Shown here one piece after another: positions 6,822 to 13,313 of a DNA stretch of 14,267 nt. The first letter of the stretch is position 1, and every line of letters starts with the position of its first letter. The notes under the pieces were generated by a model. It saw nothing but the letters and a program-made list of their open reading frames with translations, ran no database searches and had not been told where the DNA came from. The DNA is taken from contig JAISPO010000169.1 in assembly GCA_031274855.1 (NCBI GenBank), positions 1 to 14,267 on the forward strand, written 5' to 3'. Both the position numbers and the translations under genes were made by a program. Source of the DNA: Zoogloeaceae bacterium (GTDB lineage: Bacteria > Pseudomonadota > Gammaproteobacteria > Burkholderiales > Rhodocyclaceae).

Positions 6822-7451
6822 TCAGCCTTGCCAGCGCATGAAATTGCCAAGTAACTGTAATCCGGCCTGTGAGCTTTTTTCGGGATGGAACTGGACGGCG
6901 AAGATGTTAGCGCGGGCCACGGCACTGGTAAAGGGGATGCCGTAACGGGTAGAACCGGCAATGGCGGCGGGGTCATCCGGCTCGACGTGGTAACTATGGA
7001 CGAAATAGAAGCGGGAACCGTCGGCAATGCCCTGCCAGAGCGGATGCGCTCCGGTTTGGGCGACTTCGTTCCAGCCCATATGCGGTACTTTAAGGCCATG
7101 CGCCAGCGTTTCGGCGGCGGGAAACCGGCGAACCTGTCCGGGCAGAATGCCAAGACCGGCGGCATCCCCTTCCTCGCTATGCTCGAACAGCATTTGTAAA
7201 CCGATGCAAATGCCGAGCAGCGGTTTGGCCGCCGCCGCGTCGAGCACCGCCTGACGCAAGCCGCAAGCCGCCAACTGCGCCATGCAGTCGGGCATCGCGC
7301 CCTGCCCCGGCACCACGATACGATCGGCGCGGGCAAGCTCACGGGGATCAGCAGTCACGACAACGCTATCCCTTGGGGCGACATGCTCAATGGCTTTGGC
7401 GACGGAACGCAGATTGCCCATGCCGTAATCAACGACGGCGACAACACTCAT
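6822..7451 (-). CDS. hisH: Imidazole glycerol phosphate synthase glutaminase subunit HisH
   Basis: HisH is the class I glutamine amidotransferase that supplies ammonia to HisF. The 209-residue protein carries the nucleophile C82 in GICIGLQML and the H189/E191 pair in QFHPEKS, and the oxyanion-strand region around VVPGQGAMPD. The start at 7451 follows from the conserved MSVVAVVDYGMGNL opening and lies 7 bases after the hisB stop. The frame is open 54 codons further upstream into hisB, but that part is an out-of-frame shadow. Confidence 0.96.
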   Translation of the reverse strand: MSVVAVVDYGMGNLRSVAKAIEHVAPRDSVVVTADPRELARADRIVVPGQGAMPDCMAQLAACGLRQAVLDAAAAKPLLGICIGLQMLFEHSEEGDAAGLGILPGQVRRFPAAETLAHGLKVPHMGWNEVAQTGAHPLWQGIADGSRFYFVHSYHVEPDDPAAIAGSTRYGIPFTSAVARANIFAVQFHPEKSSQAGLQLLGNFMRWQG

Positions 7452-7458
7452 GATCGAC

Positions 7459-8043
7459 TTAGAGGCTGCCTTTCGTCGATGGCACGCCGCCAACGCGCGA
7501 ATCGGCCTCGGCGGCCATGCGCAAGGCGCGGCCAAAAGCCTTGAACACCGTTTCCGACTGGTGGTGGGCGTTATCGCCGCGCAGCGTGTCGATGTGCAAG
7601 GTAATGGCGGCATGGTTCACCAGCCCCTGGAAGAACTCCCGCACCAGATCGACATCGAACTCGCCGATGGTGCCGCGCGTAAACGGCACGGCAAACACCA
7701 GTCCGGGACGGCCCGACAAATCGACCACGGCGCGCGACAGAGCTTCATCGAGCGGCACATAAGCATAACCGTAGCGGCGCACGCCCTTCTTGTCGCCAAG
7801 CGCCTTGGCGAGCGCCTGCCCGATGGTGATGCCGATATCTTCGACGGTGTGATGCGCGTCGATGTGCAGATCCCCCTGCGCCTCGACGGTCAGGTCGATC
7901 ATGCCGTGACGGGCGATTTGGTCGAGCATGTGATCAAGGAAACCGACGCCGGTGGCGAGCTTGGACTTCCCGCTGCCATCGAGATCGAGCTTGACCCGGA
8001 TACGGGTTTCGAGCGTGTTCCGTTCAACTTCGGCGCTACGCAT
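7459..8043 (-). CDS. hisB: Imidazoleglycerol-phosphate dehydratase HisB (monofunctional)
   Basis: HisB performs step six, dehydrating imidazole glycerol phosphate to imidazole acetol phosphate. The 194-residue protein holds both Mn-binding signatures: HIDAHHTVED (H64, H65, E68, D69) and GDNAHHQSETVFKA (H160, H161, E164), plus H38 in GFLDHML. There is no N-terminal histidinol-phosphatase domain, so that step must be encoded elsewhere. The ATG at 8043 gives the usual family start MRSAEVERNTLET; in-frame ATGs at 8079 and 8100 lie in or next to a palindrome and would add an unusual extension. It is now the first gene of its transcription unit because hisC points the other way. Confidence 0.95.
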   Translation of the reverse strand: MRSAEVERNTLETRIRVKLDLDGSGKSKLATGVGFLDHMLDQIARHGMIDLTVEAQGDLHIDAHHTVEDIGITIGQALAKALGDKKGVRRYGYAYVPLDEALSRAVVDLSGRPGLVFAVPFTRGTIGEFDVDLVREFFQGLVNHAAITLHIDTLRGDNAHHQSETVFKAFGRALRMAAEADSRVGGVPSTKGSL

Positions 8044-8074
8044 GGGTGGAAGAACTTGGGCGAATGAAAACGGG

Positions 8075-8093
8075 GCCATGATACCATCATGGC
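8075..8093. promoter_or_regulatory. Palindrome in the divergent hisB/hisC gap
   Basis: A perfect inverted repeat with 8-base arms (GCCATGAT at 8075-8082, ATCATGGC at 8086-8093) and a 3-base centre lies in the 81 bases between the two divergent start codons. It explains the extra in-frame ATGs of both genes. It overlaps the possible hisB -10 box, so it could be an operator acting on one or both directions. The regulator is unknown. Confidence 0.4.
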
Positions 8094-8106
8094 ACCGCAT
8101 TCTTCA
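8078..8106 (-). promoter_or_regulatory. Candidate promoter for hisB-hisE-HIT-tat
   Basis: On the minus strand TGAAGA (8101-8106) and TATCAT (8078-8083) are 17 bases apart. They match the sigma-70 consensus at 3 of 6 and 5 of 6 positions. Transcription would begin near 8071, 28 bases before the hisB ATG at 8043, which would exclude the upstream ATGs. This is by-eye evidence only. Context helps: with hisC divergent, a promoter is needed here. Confidence 0.3.
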
Positions 8107-8124
8107 TACTCTATCGTAACTCCC

Positions 8125-9186
8125 ATGAGCCGCTACTGGAGCGAAACCGCGCGATCCCTCACCCCCTATGTGCCGGGTGAGCAACCGAAACTGAGCAATC
8201 TCGTCAAGCTCAACACCAACGAGAACCCTTACGGGCCGTCGCCGAAGGCGCTTGCCGCCATCCGCAACGCGACCAATGAGGATTTGCGCCTCTATCCCGA
8301 TCCCGAAGGTTCCCGCCTGAGAGCGGCCATTGCCGCCAACTTCGGCAACATCGCGCCGGAGCAGGTTTTTGTCGGCAACAGTTCCGATGAAGTGCTGGCC
8401 CATGTTTTCCTCGCCCTGCTCAAGCACGGGCAGCCCGTTCTCTTTCCCGATATCACCTACAGCTTCTATCCGGTCTATTGCCAGCGTTACGGCATCGCTT
8501 ACGAAACCATCCCGCTGACTGATCGCTTTGAAATCCGGCGTGACGATTATTTACGCGCCAATGGCGGCATCATCTTCCCCAACCCGAACGCCCCGACCGG
8601 ACGGGCGCTGCCCCTGACCGATATCCGGCACATCGCCGCCCGCAATCCCGATTCGGTCGTCGTCATCGACGAGGCTTATGTGGACTTCGGCGCGGAATCG
8701 GCGATTGCGCTGGTCAACGAATATCCGAATTTGCTGGCCGTGCACACCCTCTCCAAATCCCGCTCGCTGGCCGGTTTGCGCGTCGGCTACGCCATCGGCG
8801 ACGCCCAACTGATCGAGGGACTGAGCCGCGTCAAAAACAGCTTCAACTCCTACCCGCTCGACCGCCTTGCCTTAGCGGGCGCCTGCGCCGCCATCGAAGA
8901 CCGCGAATGGTTTGAACGCACGCGGCAAGCCGTCATCCAAACCCGCGGACGCCTGACCGCCGATCTGGAAAACCTCGGCTTCGAGGTCATCCCCTCCACC
9001 GCCAACTTCATCTTCACCCGCCACCCCCGCCACGACGCCGCCGAGCTTGCCCAACAACTCCGCCGCCGCAACATCATCGTCCGCCACTTCCGCCAACCGC
9101 GCATCGAGCAATACCTGCGGATCACCATCGGCACTCAAGAACAATGCAATCTGCTGGTCGCGGCGTTCAGGGAAATCGTTCTGTAG
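8125..9186 (+). CDS. hisC: Histidinol-phosphate aminotransferase HisC
   Basis: HisC performs step seven, transferring the amino group from glutamate to imidazole acetol phosphate. The 353-residue, fold-type I PLP enzyme shows the Schiff-base lysine K211 (TLSKSRSLAGLRVGYAIG), N155 in PNPNAPTG, D182 and Y185 in VIDEAYVDF, the NTNENPYGPSP substrate loop (30-40) and the C-terminal arginine in LRITIGT. The start at 8125 gives the typical MSRYWS...LTPYVPGEQPK opening; an ATG 12 codons earlier lies in the divergent-gap palindrome. The gene faces away from hisB, whereas in the usual betaproteobacterial cluster hisD-hisC-hisB all point the same way. A Phd/PIN toxin-antitoxin pair follows on the same strand. 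Confidence 0.96.
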   Translation: MSRYWSETARSLTPYVPGEQPKLSNLVKLNTNENPYGPSPKALAAIRNATNEDLRLYPDPEGSRLRAAIAANFGNIAPEQVFVGNSSDEVLAHVFLALLKHGQPVLFPDITYSFYPVYCQRYGIAYETIPLTDRFEIRRDDYLRANGGIIFPNPNAPTGRALPLTDIRHIAARNPDSVVVIDEAYVDFGAESAIALVNEYPNLLAVHTLSKSRSLAGLRVGYAIGDAQLIEGLSRVKNSFNSYPLDRLALAGACAAIEDREWFERTRQAVIQTRGRLTADLENLGFEVIPSTANFIFTRHPRHDAAELAQQLRRRNIIVRHFRQPRIEQYLRITIGTQEQCNLLVAAFREIVL

Positions 9187-9278
9187 ATTTCATGCTACAG
9201 ATAAGCCCGTAACGGCATTCAGGGAAAGCACCAAACCAGCAGGAGGCATAGGCGCTTGCTTCCTCGCCCTTCCCGCAG

Positions 9279-9303
9279 TAATATTCTAGCCACCGTCTAG
9301 CCA
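9279..9303 (+). promoter_or_regulatory. Candidate promoter/operator of the Phd/PIN pair
   Basis: TCTAGCCA occurs twice, at 9285-9292 and 9296-9303, with an 11-base period, so both copies face the same side of the helix. They overlap and follow a possible -10 box TAATAT (9279-9284), which stands 17 bases after a weak -35 TTGCTT (9256-9261). Antitoxins of this type commonly bind repeats over their own promoter; operator function here is inference. Confidence 0.35.
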
Positions 9304-9318
9304 TAAATGGAATTCCCC

Positions 9319-9561
9319 ATGCGTCAAGTTGCCTTATTCGAAGCCAAGAACAAGTTAAGCGGACTGCTCGATCAGGTGGCCACTGGCGAGGAGTTTCTTA
9401 TCACCCGCCACGGCAAGGCTGTCGCGCGCTTGGCCCCTGTTACCCCTACGTTTGATCGCGCCAAAGCCAAGCAGGCGGCTAAGGCGCTACTGGAAGCCCG
9501 CAAGGGTGTCACGTTGGGCGGCTTGTCCATCAAGGAATTGGTTAACGAGGGGCGTCCATGA
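9319..9561 (+). CDS. Phd/YefM-family antitoxin (VapB-like)
   Basis: This 80-residue protein has the prevent-host-death fold: MRQVALFEAKNKLSGLLDQVATGEEFLITRHGKAVARLAPV (1-41) forms the DNA-binding dimer part, and the rest is the toxin-wrapping tail. The start at 9319 gives the usual family opening; an ATG four codons earlier (9307) is also possible, and neither has a clear Shine-Dalgarno. Its stop overlaps the toxin start (ATGA at 9558-9561), the normal toxin-antitoxin layout. It should neutralise the downstream PIN toxin and repress its own promoter, where two TCTAGCCA repeats lie. The name vapB is often used for such partners, but the fold is Phd, not AbrB or ribbon-helix-helix. Confidence 0.9.
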   Translation: MRQVALFEAKNKLSGLLDQVATGEEFLITRHGKAVARLAPVTPTFDRAKAKQAAKALLEARKGVTLGGLSIKELVNEGRP

Positions 9562-9980
9562 CCTTCGTCGTCGATAGCTCGGTAGCGCTGACTTGGTGCT
9601 TTGAGGACGAAGCGACTCCAACTGCGGATGCTCTGCTGGCGCAACTGACTGATGGCGGCGCATTTGCCCCGTCATTGTGGCCGCTGGAAGTGCTTAATGT
9701 CCTGATGACGGCGCAGCGGCGCGGGCGCATGACACCGGAGGCTCGGCGGGATCGGATCGCGTTTCTCCGTGGATTGCCGATCACCCTCGACACGGAAACC
9801 GCCGCGCAGACGTGGACGGCAAGCAACCGGCTCGCCGAGCGGTATGGCCTCACGCTTTATGACGCCGCCTATCTTGAACTGGCACAGCGACTCGACTTGC
9901 CGCTGGCAACGCTTGATGCCGACTTGCGCACAGCAGCAAGCGCCCTGGGCGTGCCGCTGCTGGGTATACCCAGTAACTAA
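9558..9980 (+). CDS. vapC: PIN-domain toxin (VapC-like ribonuclease)
   Basis: This 140-residue PIN-domain protein is the likely toxin of a type II pair. The acidic metal-binding residues are in place: D6 (VVDSSVAL), E44 (WPLEVLN), D102 (LYDAAYLELA) and D120, with D122 nearby (LATLDADL). Family members cleave tRNA or rRNA; the target here cannot be read from the sequence. The start ATG overlaps the antitoxin stop. The TAXI-family gene starts 12 bases after its stop on the same strand, so read-through into that gene is likely. No key residue is missing, so the toxin looks intact. Confidence 0.93.
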   Translation: MTFVVDSSVALTWCFEDEATPTADALLAQLTDGGAFAPSLWPLEVLNVLMTAQRRGRMTPEARRDRIAFLRGLPITLDTETAAQTWTASNRLAERYGLTLYDAAYLELAQRLDLPLATLDADLRTAASALGVPLLGIPSN

Positions 9981-9992
9981 ACTCATGCGCCC

Positions 9993-11333
9993 ATGACTGA
10001 AAAATCTCGCCGATTCCGCATCAAAAAACCCGCCATTTTTGACGTGAATGGCGTAATGGGCATGTTTGACATCGGGCCCAAGGCTGCGCTTGCGGTTGTC
10101 ATCATGGCGTTTGCTGCCGTGGCTGTTGTGATGATGTTCTTCATTCGCTCGGCGCCGCCGACTTCAATCACCATCAGCACCGGCCCCGAGGATGGCGTGT
10201 TTTATCGTCAGGCGCAGAGGTATGCTGCGCATTTGAAAGAAAACGGAGTAACGCTGAAGATCGTGACTTCGGCGGGTTTGTATGAAAACTTGCAGAAGCT
10301 GGAAGACCCGAAGTCGGGTGTTGATCTGGCCTTTGTTCAGGGAGGAATGGAACCGGAAAATCCGGACGCGCTCATGTCGCTGGGTAGCGTTTCACATCAG
10401 CCGATTATGATTTTTTATCTGGGTAAGCTGAAGCTGCTTTCGGATTTGAAGGGCAAGAAAGTCTCTATTGGCCCTGCGGGTAGCGGGACGAATCAACTGG
10501 CACTGACGCTGTTGGCCGCCAATGGAATCAAGACGGAAGAAAATGCCGATCTGTTGAATATGGATTCAACCGAGGCGATCACGGCGCTCCGTAAAAATAA
10601 AATCGCGGCGGCTTTCGTTATGAGCGAATCAGCTTCGAGCGGTGACTTGCGGACGCTGATGCGCGATCCGAACATTCATTTTTACAGCTTCAGGCAGGTT
10701 GATGCCTACGCCCGCAAACTTGACTATCTCGATCCGCTGATTTTGCCTAAAGGCGCGATTGATCTGGGCGCGAATTTGCCCGCGCAGGACATCAATTTAT
10801 TGGGGCCGATGATAGAGCTTGCGGCGAAGGATAATTTGCATCCCGCGATTTCGGACTTGATTCTTGAGGCGGCGACGAAAGTTCATTCGCGCCCCGGCAT
10901 CTTTCAGCCACGCAACAAATTCCCGATGCTGGTCGAACACTCGATTCCTGTCAGTACGGATGCCGCCCGTTATTACCAATCGGGAAAATCGTTTCTGTAC
11001 CGGTACTTTCCCTACTGGCTGGCCAGCTTGTTGAACCGCATTCTGGTTGTCTTTCTGCCTGCGGTTTTGATTCTCATTCCGTTGACGCGCATGGTTCCGG
11101 CGGTGCTGCGCTGGCACGCGCAGATAAAAATCTTTCAGAGTTATCGTGAACTGTTGAGCTTGGAACAGGCGCTGGCTGAAGAAAAAAATCCGCTCGAGAA
11201 AAAAGACCTGCACACCGAACTTGATCGTCTCGAAAAAGAAGTCGAGCAGATGCGGGTCAAGGGACGATTCGCCAATCAGCTATACATGCTTCGGTCTCAC
11301 ATTGACTATGTTCGTCGAGAGCGAATGCAGTGA
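9993..11333 (+). CDS. TAXI-family TRAP solute-binding protein, membrane-anchored, orphan
   Basis: This 446-residue protein has a TAXI-type (TRAP-associated extracytoplasmic immunogenic) binding domain at about 57-340: TGPEDGVFYRQAQRYA, a DLAFVQGG strand, LKGKKVSIGPAGSGTNQLA and a TEAITALRKNKIAAAFVMSE stretch. Unlike ordinary secreted receptors, it has a basic N-terminus followed by an uncleaved-looking membrane helix (31-51), a second membrane helix near 348-366, and a charged, coiled-coil-like tail (about 384-430, rich in E, K and L). The binding domain would thus face the periplasm with both termini in the cytoplasm. No TRAP membrane subunits are in the window, so transport partners are unknown. 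It begins 12 bases after vapC, and its stop lies one base from the convergent yafQ stop. Confidence 0.88.
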   Translation: MTEKSRRFRIKKPAIFDVNGVMGMFDIGPKAALAVVIMAFAAVAVVMMFFIRSAPPTSITISTGPEDGVFYRQAQRYAAHLKENGVTLKIVTSAGLYENLQKLEDPKSGVDLAFVQGGMEPENPDALMSLGSVSHQPIMIFYLGKLKLLSDLKGKKVSIGPAGSGTNQLALTLLAANGIKTEENADLLNMDSTEAITALRKNKIAAAFVMSESASSGDLRTLMRDPNIHFYSFRQVDAYARKLDYLDPLILPKGAIDLGANLPAQDINLLGPMIELAAKDNLHPAISDLILEAATKVHSRPGIFQPRNKFPMLVEHSIPVSTDAARYYQSGKSFLYRYFPYWLASLLNRILVVFLPAVLILIPLTRMVPAVLRWHAQIKIFQSYRELLSLEQALAEEKNPLEKKDLHTELDRLEKEVEQMRVKGRFANQLYMLRSHIDYVRRERMQ

Positions 11334-11334
11334 A

Positions 11335-11616
11335 CTACAACCCCAGTTCTGAATGCGACCCAAGCCGGACAAGCTGTAATGTGTTCGCATCGGACTTCCT
11401 GTAGATCAGCACAAAATCCGGCTTCACATGGCAATCCCGATAGTCGGTCCAGTCGCCAGAGAGCGCATGATCGCGGTGGCGCGGTTCCAGCGGTACATCA
11501 TTGGCAAGCGCCTCAATGACCGATACGAAGTCAGCTTCCAGCGTCGTGCGGTACTGGCCTTTTTTCTCGCGCTTGTAGTCGCGCTTGAACTGCCCAAAAC
11601 GTTCAATCGTCCGCAT
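11335..11616 (-). CDS. yafQ: YafQ-family type II toxin (mRNA interferase)
   Basis: This 93-residue RelE-superfamily toxin aligns without gaps to E. coli YafQ, as I recall that sequence, through the centre: RDHALSGDWTDYRDCHVKPDFVLIY (48-72). H50, H63 and D67 match the reported catalytic histidines and aspartate; a later histidine (H88) is one position off. Two positions differ: W68 is F here and F91 corresponds to L92. YafQ-type toxins cleave mRNA on the ribosome. The start at 11616 overlaps the antitoxin stop by 14 bases. The gene is convergent with the TAXI gene, with a single base between the stop codons. Confidence 0.93.
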   Translation of the reverse strand: MRTIERFGQFKRDYKREKKGQYRTTLEADFVSVIEALANDVPLEPRHRDHALSGDWTDYRDCHVKPDFVLIYRKSDANTLQLVRLGSHSELGL

Positions 11617-11866
11617 TCAGATCAGCCATCAAGTCGGCTACCGTAGCGAAACGCTTGCCTTTCCCTTCGCGGGCTTCCTTCATTGCCCTGATCGTCGTCT
11701 CGTTCGGAATCAGCGGCTCAAACGGCAGCTCTTTTTCACGCGCAACGCGGGTTAGCATGAGCCGCACGGCATCGGACACGGTAAGCCCAATCGCGGCCAG
11801 CACTGCCGCAGCTTCGGCCTTCACGTTCCCATCGATGCGAGTTTGTACAAGTTGATTTGCAGCCAT
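11603..11866 (-). CDS. dinJ: DinJ/RelB-family antitoxin
   Basis: This 87-residue protein closely resembles E. coli DinJ in its first 55 residues (MAANQLVQTRID...VLAAIGLTVSDAVRLMLTRVAREKELPFEPLIPN). These form the ribbon-helix-helix DNA-binding part; the rest is the toxin-binding tail. It should neutralise the overlapping YafQ toxin and repress the pair. The ATG at 11866 is chosen because MAAN is the family start and an AGGG site lies about 6 bases upstream; a TTG five codons earlier is open but falls inside the operator palindrome. Confidence 0.95.
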   Translation of the reverse strand: MAANQLVQTRIDGNVKAEAAAVLAAIGLTVSDAVRLMLTRVAREKELPFEPLIPNETTIRAMKEAREGKGKRFATVADLMADLNADD

Positions 11867-11875
11867 CGGTTTCCC

Positions 11876-11912
11876 TGTCAAAATTGAATTACGTTGTAAT
11901 TCAATTTTGACA
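11876..11912. promoter_or_regulatory. Perfect palindrome upstream of dinJ-yafQ (probable operator)
   Basis: Two 17-base arms, TGTCAAAATTGAATTAC at 11876-11892 and GTAATTCAATTTTGACA at 11896-11912, are exact reverse complements around a GTT centre. The element ends 10 bases before the dinJ ATG. DinJ-type antitoxins bind palindromes in this position. The AT-rich arms stand out from GC-richer surroundings. Confidence 0.7.
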
Positions 11913-11913
11913 C

Positions 11914-11953
11914 CTTGGATTCTGCGACTACGCTTCGCTCCGCGCAGAATGAC
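11914..11953. repeat. Dispersed hairpin repeat unit
   Basis: ATTCTGCG (11919-11926) pairs with CGCAGAAT (11943-11950) around a GC-rich loop, and GATTC... GAATGACG ends match the unit at 281-314. It lies between the end of the 437-residue unknown gene and the dinJ operator. It is probably a REP/MITE-like element; no U-tract supports a terminator. Confidence 0.6.
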
Positions 11954-11971
11954 GACGAGATACTTTCATGC

Positions 11972-13285
11972 CTACCGCATTGCGCTGGCTTCGAGTATCT
12001 TGACTGAGTGAGGGATAGAGTGCTTGTCGCCGTAAGGCTCGAACGAAAGCGTATGGGTTTTTGCGTCCCATGAAAAATCGGAACTTGGCGCGCAACATGC
12101 CTCGCCTTGCTGCCGGATGAAGTCCGGAATTTTTTCCGGGGGAACCTCGGCCAAGCGTAATTCCAGTTGCAGCCGGACCAATCTCAGATAGACGCTGCCG
12201 TTATGGTGTCCACCTATGTATTTATCATAGTCAGGGGAACCGGCTGAAAACAATATTATTTTACCGGTCGGGTTGTAAACCCAATTTATTCCAGGCTTCG
12301 ACAGGTTCTCGGACAGCGCCAACGCCTTGTCGCGCCGTTCAAGATAATCCTGCCAAGGCAGGTCAGCCAATTTGAACCAAGGATTGAGAAGGAGAAAGTA
12401 GCGATTCGCTGTCGCATTGGGGAGAAACAGCGGTGTATTGAGGTTGAAGAAAACCGCCCTGGCCTCTTTGGGTAGACCGGAAATCGTAACCCTGAATTCC
12501 CCCTCCAACGCTGGGCGAAAGCTATATTGCTCATGCGTCAGCGGAGTCAGCCATTCCCGCCATTGCTTCTCTTGCCCTTCCAAGCGGATAACCGGCGACG
12601 ATAACAGGAAGCTCAACCCCCGAGCATCCCGCCAAGCCAGCCCCCCCAACGCAACCATGCTGTCGAAGAGACGGCCCTTGTTCTCAAGCCAGAGACGCCA
12701 GAAGGCCATGTCTTTTTCAAAAAAGATCAGCCCTGCTTTTTCATTTCCGGTCGCCATATCCAACATCGCCTGCGCCATCAGGGCTTTTTGTGCCTGCATT
12801 AGCTGACGATATCCGTCTAGGGAAAACTGTGCGTCCAGCGACCACTGAACGGCATAGCGGGGAAGCCCTTGCATCATGCGATACCGCTGGATCAATGTCG
12901 CATTAGCGGCCAGTGTCTTTTCGAGGCGGTCTTTCTGCCCACGCAGGCAACTCAGATAATCGGCTTTGCCACCGAATTCACAATCAAAGGGGGGCTCTGT
13001 TTCCCGCCATTGCAATGTTTTTCTTCCTTCGAGACGTTTTCGTGTCCGCGCCGTCTCCTGATTTTCTCCTACCTTGACGTTATCAATATCGCTTCGCCCG
13101 GCCTCAAACATATCCTGTCCTTCGGGCGCGTCGAAACCCGCCATCGCCACAAAGATATTTTCCCGATCCGGCACATCGGCAGGTTTTACTGCAAGCAGCG
13201 CTTGCGCCTCTTCGCTCAAAGGTTCGTCACGGTGACTAATCAGCACCAGCAACACCGTAACAATAATAATCAACGCCCAATTCAC
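11972..13285 (-). CDS. Signal-anchored protein of unknown function
   Basis: I do not recognise this 437-residue protein. Residues 1-17 (MNWALIIIVTVLLVLIS) form a hydrophobic anchor or signal, so the rest probably lies in the periplasm. The mature part is rich in W, F and R. It has a possible helical stretch at about 112-215 and a more strand-like C-terminal half with the segments NLNTPLFLPNATANRY, INWVYNPTGKIILFSAGSPDYDKYIGG and FSWDAKTHTLSFEPYGDK. Cysteines include C102, C113 and an adjacent pair in GEACCAP. The start is a GTG at 13285, supported by AAGGAG about 10 bases upstream. It begins 28 bases after the hisD stop on the same strand, so it is probably transcribed with hisD. Confidence 0.85.
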   Translation of the reverse strand: MNWALIIIVTVLLVLISHRDEPLSEEAQALLAVKPADVPDRENIFVAMAGFDAPEGQDMFEAGRSDIDNVKVGENQETARTRKRLEGRKTLQWRETEPPFDCEFGGKADYLSCLRGQKDRLEKTLAANATLIQRYRMMQGLPRYAVQWSLDAQFSLDGYRQLMQAQKALMAQAMLDMATGNEKAGLIFFEKDMAFWRLWLENKGRLFDSMVALGGLAWRDARGLSFLLSSPVIRLEGQEKQWREWLTPLTHEQYSFRPALEGEFRVTISGLPKEARAVFFNLNTPLFLPNATANRYFLLLNPWFKLADLPWQDYLERRDKALALSENLSKPGINWVYNPTGKIILFSAGSPDYDKYIGGHHNGSVYLRLVRLQLELRLAEVPPEKIPDFIRQQGEACCAPSSDFSWDAKTHTLSFEPYGDKHSIPHSVKILEASAMR

Positions 13286-13313
13286 GATCTTTTTCTCCTT
13301 GGGCGGCTGGCAA

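Noticed and set aside
8044..8100. Longer hisB start (ATG at 8100 or 8079)
   Set aside because: The added residues do not resemble the family N-terminus and the ATGs fall in or near the divergent-gap palindrome and promoter candidate.
9047..9289. An 80-codon + strand frame over the hisC 3' end
   Set aside because: Most of it is hisC read in another frame; no ribosome site or domain.
11876..11912. Reading the long palindrome as a terminator of the upstream unknown gene
   Set aside because: The arms are AT-rich, the T-rich part is within the stem, and the location directly before an antitoxin start fits an operator better.
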